Below are positions 1-5,138 of a stretch of 8,552 nucleotides of DNA, one piece after another. The notes beneath the pieces are model-generated. The model was not told the DNA's origin, made no database searches, and was given only the letters and a program-made list of their open reading frames with translations. The first letter of the stretch is position 1; each line of letters begins with the position of its first letter. The stretch spans positions 1 to 8,552 of the forward strand of contig CAAGMF010000127.1 of assembly GCA_900770895.1 (NCBI GenBank), in the 5' to 3' direction. A program made the translations under genes and the position numbers. The stretch comes from an uncultured Mitsuokella sp. (GTDB lineage: Bacteria; Bacillota; Negativicutes; Selenomonadales; Selenomonadaceae).

Positions 1-88
1 ACTTAAACGCGCTACGCTTGAACGAAAGTACTTTCCGCGGGATTGCTTGATAGGGAAAAATTTAATTTCTTCACGCCAAACCACGACG

Positions 89-125
89 CTCCATTCCGGA
101 ACCATGCCTGTCGCTGCCTTATCAT
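89..125. repeat. 37-nt dispersed repeat, copy 1 (downstream of bioA)
   Basis: This stretch matches positions 1654-1690 at 35 of 37 bases in the same orientation; the differences are C102/T1667 and T111/C1676. Copy 2 is the loop and right arm of a long hairpin. Here the matching left arm is missing, so copy 1 looks like a truncated half-element. It lies in the 212 bp downstream of bioA, where I find no convincing gene. A 12-bp palindrome (GAAAGTACTTTC, 24-35) is the only other structure seen at the left edge. Confidence 0.75.
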
Positions 126-169
126 AGCGCTTATCTGTATCTTAGCCACTGGCAGGTGTATTTCGTTAC

Positions 170-209
170 AGCCCCTTCGGGCTTACAGCCTTCTCCCTAG
201 GAGAAGGCT
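170..209. repeat. Two hairpins just after bioA (possible 3'-end structure)
   Basis: Two adjacent perfect hairpins lie 4-43 bases past the bioA stop. AGCCTTCTCC-cta-GGAGAAGGCT spans 187-209 with a 10-bp stem and a 3-nt loop. AGCCC-cttc-GGGCT spans 170-183 with a 5-bp stem. The first has the same pattern (AGCCTTC..GAAGGCT) as the hairpins at the ends of the element at 3131-3338. It probably belongs to the same repeat family. No T-run follows on the bioA strand, so an intrinsic terminator is not well supported; protecting the mRNA 3' end is as likely. Confidence 0.6.
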
Positions 210-212
210 TCA

Positions 213-1559
213 TTACTCCGGCAGTATTTCGGTCAGTGCCTGGTGGGCGCGCTCTATGGCCCAGGTCAGTTCCTCGCACGTGATGTTCAACGGCGGATTG
301 AAGTAGAGCACGTCGCCGAGCGGGCGCAGCACGAGGCCGAGGTCGAGGGCCTTCTTGTAGATCTGGTAGCCGGTCCGCTGCGCGGGGTCGAGCGGCTCTT
401 TCGTCGCCGGATCCCGCACGAGCTCTATGGCCTGGATGAGGCCGATGTGGCGGATCTCGCCGACATTCGGATGATGGCCGAAGGCTTTCTGCATCTCGTC
501 CGTGAGCCAGGTGGCGTTCGTAGCGGCAGTCTCGAGGACATGCTGCTCGCGCAGAACCTTCTGTACGGCGAGCGCAGCAGCGCAACCCAGCGGATTGCCG
601 GCGTAGGTATGGCTGTGCATGAATGCGCGTCCCTCGCTGTAGTCCGCATAGAATGCATCGTAGATTTCCTGGCTCACGCAGGTGATCGACATCGGCAGGT
701 AGCCGCCCGTGAGTCCCTTCGAGATGCACATGATGTCTGGCGATATGCCGGCCTGATCGCAGGCGAACATCGTGCCCGTGCGGCCGAAGCCCGTGGCAAT
801 CTCGTCGCAGATGAGCTTTACGTCGTACTGATCGCAGAGCGCGCGCAGCTTTTTCAGATAAAGCGGCGGATAGATGCGCATACCAGCGCTGCCCTGCAGC
901 AGCGGCTCGACGATCATGGCCGCCGTCTCATGCGCATGCTCACGGAATGCCTGCTCGACATGCTCGAAGCATTCGCAGTGGCAGTGCTCGCGGCACTGGC
1001 CGTACGGGCAGCGATAGCAGTCCGGCGCCTCGACATGGATGTTATCCATCATCATCGGCTGGTAGAGCTTCGCATAGAGGTCCATGCTGCCGACGGACAG
1101 GGCGCCGATCGTCTCGCCATGATAGCCCTCCGTCAGGCACATGAAGCGCTGTTTCTCCGGCTTGCCGCCCTGCTGGTAGAACTGGAAGCACATCTTGAGG
1201 GCGCATTCGACAGCCGCTGAGCCGTTGTCATTGAAATGGAATTTCTTTATGCGGTCCGGCACGATTTTCGCGAGCGTCTCGGCCAGCTCGATGGCCGGCT
1301 CATGCGAGAAATTCGCGAATATGACATGCTCGAGTTTGTCGAGCTGATCCTTGATGGCCTGATTGATGACCGGGTTGCAGTGGCCGAGCAGGTTCGCCCA
1401 CCACGAGCTCACGATGTCCATGTAGCGCTTGCCATGCACATCGTAGAGCCAGACGCCCTGGCCGTGGTCGATGACCATCGGCGGCAGGGTCTCGTAGTCC
1501 TTCATCTGCGAGCAGGGGTGCCAGATGTATCTGAGGTCGCGTTGTTCCAGTGTGTCCAT
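213..1559 (-). CDS. bioA: Adenosylmethionine-8-amino-7-oxononanoate aminotransferase (BioA)
   Basis: This PLP-dependent class III aminotransferase converts 8-amino-7-oxononanoate (KAPA) to 7,8-diaminononanoate (DAPA) in the cytoplasm. The amino donor is normally S-adenosylmethionine; a lysine-using BioK-type enzyme cannot be excluded. The 448-residue length fits the family. Visible landmarks are the N-terminal YIWHPCSQMKDYE block, SSWW (51-54), GYHGET (145-150), CDEIATGFGRTG (251-262) with cofactor-binding D252, and ISKGLTGGYLP with PLP lysine K281. HSHTYAGNPL follows in the C-terminal half. I start at ATG 1559 because AGGAGAG lies about 8-10 bases upstream and the family's N-terminus begins here; an in-frame ATG at 1607 would add 16 untypical residues. 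A Cys/His-dense segment at 181-200 is unusual. It is the last gene of the bioY-bioD-bioA operon. Confidence 0.95.
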   Translation of the reverse strand: MDTLEQRDLRYIWHPCSQMKDYETLPPMVIDHGQGVWLYDVHGKRYMDIVSSWWANLLGHCNPVINQAIKDQLDKLEHVIFANFSHEPAIELAETLAKIVPDRIKKFHFNDNGSAAVECALKMCFQFYQQGGKPEKQRFMCLTEGYHGETIGALSVGSMDLYAKLYQPMMMDNIHVEAPDCYRCPYGQCREHCHCECFEHVEQAFREHAHETAAMIVEPLLQGSAGMRIYPPLYLKKLRALCDQYDVKLICDEIATGFGRTGTMFACDQAGISPDIMCISKGLTGGYLPMSITCVSQEIYDAFYADYSEGRAFMHSHTYAGNPLGCAAALAVQKVLREQHVLETAATNATWLTDEMQKAFGHHPNVGEIRHIGLIQAIELVRDPATKEPLDPAQRTGYQIYKKALDLGLVLRPLGDVLYFNPPLNITCEELTWAIERAHQALTEILPE

Positions 1560-1637
1560 GATTTTCTCTCTCCTGATATATCGTACAGAAAACGGGGGCT
1601 GAACCATCAGTCAGCATAAAGTGAGACTTGGACCTAC

Positions 1638-1679
1638 GCGGCAGGCATGGTTCCTCCATTCCGGAATCATGCCTGCCGC
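1638..1679. repeat. Long perfect hairpin between bioD and bioA
   Basis: The arms GCGGCAGGCATG (1638-1649) and CATGCCTGCCGC (1668-1679) are perfect 12-bp inverses. Inside them TTCC (1651-1654) pairs with GGAA (1663-1666) past one G-T wobble, leaving an 8-nt loop and a stem of about 17 bp. It would form in the bioD-bioA mRNA. No T-run follows on the minus strand, so it is more likely a REP-like element, mRNA processing or stability structure than a terminator. Confidence 0.8.
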
Positions 1680-1690
1680 TGCCTTATCAT
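1654..1690. repeat. 37-nt dispersed repeat, copy 2 (abuts bioD stop)
   Basis: This is the full-context partner of the copy at 89-125 (35/37 identical). It comprises the loop and right arm of the hairpin at 1638-1679 plus GCTGCCTTATCAT, and its last base is part of the bioD stop codon. Confidence 0.75.
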
Positions 1691-2379
1691 CAGTCAGCAT
1701 AAAGGCTGGCCAGGCGTACCGGATCGATGTCGAGGTCCGTATCGCCGTGCTGGACGCGGGCTACGATCGGCACGCCGGTCATCTCCTCGATCATCTGCGC
1801 GTTGTCGTCCTCCATGAGGTCGCCGGGATGATAGTTGTTCAGGATGACGCCCTGGACAGGGATCTCGCGATTGCGCAGATGCTCGATGGTCAGCACGGCC
1901 GCGTTGATGGTACCGAGGCCCGCATCGGCGATGATGAGCGTAGCCAGCTGCAATTTCTTCACGAGGTCATCGAGGATGACGTGCTGCTCCGCGTCCCAAC
2001 GCAGCGGACAGATGATGCCACCGCTGCCCTCCATCGTGAGGTAGTCGTAGTGCTGCCGGGCCCAGTGGAAATCGCGCTCGACTTTGGCAAAATCGATTGG
2101 CTGGTCATTCAGCCGGGCTGCCAGATGCGGCGACACGGCTTCGCGATATACATATGATACGAGATGCGGTATCGTCTCGCCGAGTCCGGCCACCTCGTTG
2201 ACGTGCAGAGCGTCGCCCGGCTGCAGTTCCCCCTGCTCGTCCGGCTCCGCTCCCGAGAGCGCTGCCTTGTAGTAGCCGGCATTGTAGCCGCTGTCACGCA
2301 TTTTCTTGACGATGAGCCCCGTCACATACGTCTTGCCGATGTCCGTACCCGTGCCGGTGATGAATAATGCCTTCCCCAA
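1690..2379 (-). CDS. bioD: ATP-dependent dethiobiotin synthetase (BioD)
   Basis: BioD closes the ureido ring of dethiobiotin from DAPA, CO2 and ATP. It acts directly after BioA, in the cytoplasm as a homodimer. The 229-residue protein has a P-loop GTGTDIGKT at 9-17 (K16, T17), the substrate/carbamate lysine K38 in YYKAALSGA, and the family motif MEGSGGIICPL with E117 and G118-G121. LVVs give way to a Firmicutes-like LNNYHP segment in the C-terminal half. The start codon is TTG at 2379: no ATG or GTG lies ahead of the P-loop in frame. The site AAGAAGG sits about 8 bases upstream of the TTG. It is 43 bp downstream of bioY, so co-transcription is likely. The 3' end (Leu-Tyr-Ala-Asp-stop) is duplicated in the gap before bioA. 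Confidence 0.95.
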   Translation of the reverse strand: MGKALFITGTGTDIGKTYVTGLIVKKMRDSGYNAGYYKAALSGAEPDEQGELQPGDALHVNEVAGLGETIPHLVSYVYREAVSPHLAARLNDQPIDFAKVERDFHWARQHYDYLTMEGSGGIICPLRWDAEQHVILDDLVKKLQLATLIIADAGLGTINAAVLTIEHLRNREIPVQGVILNNYHPGDLMEDDNAQMIEEMTGVPIVARVQHGDTDLDIDPVRLASLYAD

Positions 2380-2422
2380 AATAAAAGCCTTCTTTCCGAA
2401 AATCGTTGAGCCGGAATCCCGC

Positions 2423-3010
2423 TCAATGCTGTCCCATGACTGCCTGCGGCCGTGCTGATCCGGTGAGCCATGCCCCAGCGGCCTCCATGCGCCGTGCGAT
2501 GCCGGCGGCCGCTACGCAGAGCAGGAAATCCGGTCCGATCTGCAGCAGTCCGCAGTAGATGATGACCCAGTAGACGGAGACCGGCGCATCGATGACGTAG
2601 TTCGAGACGATGTAGAACCAGACGAGCCCGAGCGCATAGACGATGGCCATGCCGCCGACGTTGACCAGCAGCAGGCTCCGGAACGTGACCCGCTTCAGAC
2701 GCCGCGAGAAATAGCCGCAGAAGCCGGCCTGCAGGATGAAGCCGAGCAGATAGCCGAATGTCGGCTGCGCGATATAGCCGAAACCGCCGCCCGTCGCAAA
2801 TACCGGTACGCCGACGAGCCCCAACAGCACGTAAGTCCCGACAGCCAGCGCCCCGAGCCGGGCCCCGAGCACGAGCCCCGCGAGTAGTGTGAACAGGAAC
2901 TGCAGGGTGTAGACGTCGTTGCCGATCGGGATGCGGATGAACGTCCCCACCGTGATCAAAGCGATGAACAGGCCGCAGAGCACCAGTTCACGCACCGTTA
3001 GCTTTCGCAT
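2423..3010 (-). CDS. bioY: Biotin transporter substrate-binding component (BioY)
   Basis: BioY is the membrane S-component of ECF-type biotin importers. The 195-residue protein is strongly hydrophobic, with about six membrane segments. It carries the family core: GLVLGARLGALAVGTYVLLG, then GVPVFATGGGFGYIAQPTFGYLLGF in the middle third. I start at ATG 3010 (MRKLTVREL) because GGGAG lies 5 bases upstream and the length fits BioY. A TTG at 3061 is in frame but would add 17 residues and has no clear ribosome site. No bioM or bioN (ATPase and T-component) is in the window, so it probably uses a shared EcfAA'T module encoded elsewhere. It is the first gene after the BirA-controlled promoter, followed by bioD and bioA. 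Confidence 0.95.
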   Translation of the reverse strand: MRKLTVRELVLCGLFIALITVGTFIRIPIGNDVYTLQFLFTLLAGLVLGARLGALAVGTYVLLGLVGVPVFATGGGFGYIAQPTFGYLLGFILQAGFCGYFSRRLKRVTFRSLLLVNVGGMAIVYALGLVWFYIVSNYVIDAPVSVYWVIIYCGLLQIGPDFLLCVAAAGIARRMEAAGAWLTGSARPQAVMGQH

Positions 3011-3070
3011 ACATACTCCCTTCTGAGAGCCATAGCTCCCCACCAGAATGAATAATATCAAACCGAAATC

Positions 3071-3099
3071 AGTATACGCCGAGGAAGCGGATATGTCAA
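3071..3099 (-). promoter_or_regulatory. bioY-bioD-bioA promoter (TTGACA-N17-TATACT)
   Basis: On the minus strand a perfect -35 box TTGACA (3099-3094) is 17 bases from a -10 box TATACT (3076-3071). Transcription should start near 3064, giving a leader of about 55 nt before the bioY ATG at 3010. The -35 box lies inside the BirA operator half-site. Confidence 0.85.
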
Positions 3100-3124
3100 C
3101 CTGTATTTTATTTATGGTTAACTA
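3093..3124. promoter_or_regulatory. BirA (biotin repressor) operator
   Basis: The inverted half-sites ATGTCAACC (3093-3101) and GGTTAACTA (3116-3124) are separated by 14 AT-rich bases. This matches the known BirA operator layout in Firmicutes: GTTAACC-type halves with a 14-16 bp spacer. It overlaps the -35 box of the bioY promoter, so biotin-loaded BirA binding should block RNA polymerase. BirA itself is not in the window. Confidence 0.85.
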
Positions 3125-3130
3125 TATAGA

Positions 3131-3362
3131 AAGCCTTCCTCTCTGAGGAAGGTGGCTCGCGACGTAGTCGCGAGACGGATGAAGTGGTGAGCTGCTACAT
3201 TGCTTTACGGCAACACATTGTTTGTTCGGCTGCTTAGGCTTTCGATTGGTGGGCCGTTTATGCTTTGGCACTCAAGTCTGTTTACTGGCTCGCCACCTCA
3301 TCCGCCCCTACGGGGCACCTTCCCCATAGGGGAAGGCTCCGAGCAGCCCACAGGGGAAGGCT
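3131..3362. mobile_element. MITE-like non-coding element with structured inverted ends
   Basis: The left end (3132-3192) and right end (3288-3338) are imperfect inverted repeats; each reads AGCCTTCC..GGAAGGTG, a second hairpin, then CGGATGARGTGGYGAGC. Each end folds as two hairpins: left CCTTCCTC-tct-GAGGAAGG and CTCGCGAC-gta-GTCGCGAG; right CCTTCCCC-ata-GGGGAAGG and GCCCC-tac-GGGGC. The terminal GGGGAAGGCT recurs at 3353-3362. The roughly 95-bp middle has no ORF. It fills most of the gene-free stretch 3125-3414. No clear target-site duplication or transposase is seen, so mobility is inferred from structure only. Elements with such GCCTTCCCC ends are, from memory, common between genes in Negativicutes and Clostridia. 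Confidence 0.7.
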
Positions 3363-3401
3363 AAAAGGCGGCCCATCTTTGCGATGGGCCGCCGGCGCTT
3401 T
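3363..3401 (-). terminator. Intrinsic terminator of the small exported-protein gene
   Basis: GGCGGCCCATC (3367-3377) and GATGGGCCGCC (3383-3393) form a perfect 11-bp GC-rich stem with a 5-nt loop. It is followed on the minus strand by TTTT and preceded by AAAAA, so it may also stop transcription on the plus strand. It starts about 22 bases past the stop codon at 3415. Confidence 0.85.
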
Positions 3402-3414
3402 TTAGCTTATTTTC

Positions 3415-3753
3415 TTATTTATGATGCTTCTCATGACGGGCATGGGCTGCGTAGTCGGACTTGATGTCGTTCACGACCTTGTCGTGGCGCTTCTGCTCGC
3501 GCTTCATGGCCTGGTCGTATTTCTTCTGGTCGCCGTCTTTGCGATACTCATAGCGGATCGCGCGCACGTTCTGATTGTGAGTGACCTCTTCCTCGTGCAT
3601 GCGATGGCTATACTCGTTCGACGTGCCATCCGTATAGATCTTCTGGCTGGCTGCTTCGGCTACGCTCGTCTGGACGGCTACCGCGCTGCCGGCACCGAAG
3701 AACATCACTCCGGCCAGAGCCGTGGCGAGTACCCGCTTATTCATCTTCATCAT
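3415..3753 (-). CDS. Small exported His-rich charged protein, unknown function
   Basis: I do not recognise a family. The 112-residue protein starts with a clear Sec signal peptide: basic MMKMNKR, a hydrophobic core (8-25), and AxA sites at AVA (24-26) and AEA (32-34). Cleavage near residue 34 would leave about 78 residues that are almost all charged or polar, with eight histidines and many K, R, E and D. They look like one or two long helices, and the tail HARHEKHHK is His-rich. ATG 3753 is supported by AGGGGGA 7 bases upstream. It has its own leader region and a strong terminator, so it is probably monocistronic. Export to the cell envelope is inferred; metal or anion binding is only a guess from composition. 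Confidence 0.8.
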   Translation of the reverse strand: MMKMNKRVLATALAGVMFFGAGSAVAVQTSVAEAASQKIYTDGTSNEYSHRMHEEEVTHNQNVRAIRYEYRKDGDQKKYDQAMKREQKRHDKVVNDIKSDYAAHARHEKHHK

Positions 3754-3873
3754 TTACATATCCCCCTCATAAACACTGGCGCTGGATCAAGCCGATCCCA
3801 CGCCATCAGCTTGACAGATATCCCTCAACATCTCAAGAACTTCAGCTCTCGTTTTTGGAACATCACAAGTCTG

Positions 3874-3911
3874 ATTATAGGTCAATATGATAAGATGGTG
3901 TTTAGAGTCAA
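3874..3911 (-). promoter_or_regulatory. Possible promoter of the small exported-protein gene
   Basis: A consensus -10 TATAAT lies at 3879-3874 on the minus strand. The -35-like TTGACT (3911-3906) is 26 bases away, too far for a standard pair, and TTGACC directly abuts the -10. The leader would be about 110 nt. The rest of 3754-3997 holds only weak inverted repeats (TCAAGC 3787-3792 with GCTTGA 3809-3814). Confidence 0.35.
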
Positions 3912-3997
3912 CCTTTTCCCCTGTTAGATATTGCTGATATTATGGCCAGACGACCGGCCGTCACGCTGCCCATGCCGTGCACCACCCAGCCTCCGGC

Positions 3998-4966
3998 TCA
4001 GACGTGGCTCAGTATGAACTCCGCCTGGCCGATGACCTGATAGCTGCCGAGGCCCGCCGGCAGGAATACAGTCTCGCCCTTCTGCAGGTGGATGCGGCCC
4101 GTCGCCGCCGCGAGCTCCATGCCGCCCTCGAGGACGGTAATGCTGTGGAACGATTCCTCGCCGGCGCGCAGGTGGCAGGTGCCGTTCAGATTGAAATGGT
4201 ACGTCGTGAAATACTCGCACTGGGCCAGCAGCTCGACATCGGCGCAGGCGAATATCTCGAGCTTCGCGAGTGGCTTCGTCGGGCGCGTTGGCGGTGTGAG
4301 GTTCGTCACATCGATGGCTTTTGCGACATGCAGCTCGCGCGGCTTGCCATCCTTGCCCACGCGACCATAGTCATAGACACGGTAGGTCGTGTTCGAGTTC
4401 TGCTGGATCTCGCAGATGAGGATGCCCTTGCCGATTGCGTGCAGGGTACCGGCATCGATGAAGAATACATCTCCCTTGTGAACCGGCACCTGGTTGCAGA
4501 CCTCGAGCAGCGTGTTGTCGGCGATGCGGCGCTCGAATTCCTCTTTCGATATGGCGGATTTGAAGCCATAGATGAGGCTGGCGCCCGGCTCGGCATCGAC
4601 GATGTACCACATCTCGGTCTTTCCGTACTCACCCTCGACGCGCATCGCATAGTCATTGTCGGGATGTACCTGCACCGACAGATTGTCCTTGGCATCGATG
4701 AGCTTGATGAGCAGCGGGAAATACGGGAACGCCTGACCGCGCTCCCCGAGCACCTCGCGCCCGGCGTCCTTTATATAGTCGGCGAGCGTCATGCCCTCGG
4801 CCGCCCCGTTCGCGATGACATTCATACCGTCCTTGTGGCAGGCCAGCTCCCACGACTCGGATACCTTGTCGAGATCGGTCTGCTTGCCGAACTCCGTCTT
4901 GAGCTTCGTACCGCCCCAGATATAGTCTTTGAGCGGCGCTATGAGTTTCATAGGATATTTTTCCAT
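3998..4966 (-). CDS. manA: Mannose-6-phosphate isomerase, class I
   Basis: This zinc enzyme interconverts mannose-6-phosphate and fructose-6-phosphate in the cytoplasm. It links mannose use with the supply of mannose units for polysaccharides. The 322-residue length matches the short Bacillus-type enzymes. Zinc ligands are visible: Q99 and H101 in SVQVHPDN, E118 in KTEMWYIV, and H176 in DAGTLHAIG. The active-site arginine is R196 in TTYRVYDYGR, and a small C-terminal cupin-like half follows. ATG 4966 is preceded by AAGGAGG only 4 bases away; a second in-frame Met at residue 6 is a less favoured start. It begins 172 bp after jetC with its own putative promoter and is probably not part of the defence operon. 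I see no clear terminator after it. Confidence 0.93.
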   Translation of the reverse strand: MEKYPMKLIAPLKDYIWGGTKLKTEFGKQTDLDKVSESWELACHKDGMNVIANGAAEGMTLADYIKDAGREVLGERGQAFPYFPLLIKLIDAKDNLSVQVHPDNDYAMRVEGEYGKTEMWYIVDAEPGASLIYGFKSAISKEEFERRIADNTLLEVCNQVPVHKGDVFFIDAGTLHAIGKGILICEIQQNSNTTYRVYDYGRVGKDGKPRELHVAKAIDVTNLTPPTRPTKPLAKLEIFACADVELLAQCEYFTTYHFNLNGTCHLRAGEESFHSITVLEGGMELAAATGRIHLQKGETVFLPAGLGSYQVIGQAEFILSHV

Positions 4967-5022
4967 GGTTCCTCCTTAAAATGTGAAGCCCTTTACATCT
5001 TATAAGCTATAACTTTTACTCC

Positions 5023-5049
5023 TGGTGCCTATTATAGCGCAATGGTGCC
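5023..5049 (-). promoter_or_regulatory. Putative manA promoter with flanking direct repeat
   Basis: A consensus -10 TATAAT (5036-5031, minus strand) lies about 65 bases upstream of manA. No good -35 box is visible at 16-18 bases. The heptamer GGCACCA occurs on both sides, at 5049-5043 and 5029-5023, with a 20-bp period. That is two helical turns and could suit a regulator. A TTATA-agc-TATAA palindrome lies nearby at 5000-5012. Confidence 0.4.
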
Positions 5050-5138
5050 CATTTTGCCATAGGCAGGCGATATGGATGCGCAGTTTTCTCCATCGCGCCA
5101 TACACTGTCAGGCGGCATAGCAGCCTCAGAGATGCCGT

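Larger units (their letters stand above)
1606..1704. repeat. 16-bp direct repeat bracketing a 67-bp palindromic insert
   Basis: ATCAGTCAGCATAAAG occurs at 1606-1621 and again, without mismatch, at 1689-1704. The second copy is the natural 3' end of bioD (codons for Leu-Tyr-Ala-Asp plus the stop); the first is a duplicate in the bioD-bioA gap. The 67 bases between them carry a long hairpin and one copy of the 37-nt repeat. The arrangement looks like a small palindromic element with a target-site-type duplication, but no transposase is present and recombination could also explain it. Confidence 0.7.

Noticed and set aside
43..306. An 87-codon plus-strand open frame crossing the left gene-free region
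   Set aside because: It runs through the repeat and hairpins and into bioA antisense, with no ribosome site or domain.
243..1220. A 325-codon plus-strand open frame over bioA
   Set aside because: Antisense shadow of bioA, with the same compositional cause and no domain signature.
3131..3362. CRISPR array or riboswitch in the bioY upstream region
   Set aside because: The repeats are inverted, not regularly spaced direct repeats. The element lies upstream of the bioY promoter, so it is not in the bioY leader RNA.
3754..3866. A 12-codon ORF (MFQKRELKFLRC) in the leader of the small exported-protein gene
   Set aside because: No ribosome site precedes it and the leader itself is only weakly supported, so a leader peptide cannot be claimed.
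3977..5005. A 342-codon plus-strand open frame over manA
   Set aside because: Antisense shadow of manA; the manA frame has all zinc ligands and a strong ribosome site.
5080..5138. Inverted repeat CGGCAT/ATGCCG after jetC as a terminator
   Set aside because: The stem is 6 bp with a 13-nt loop and no T-run follows.
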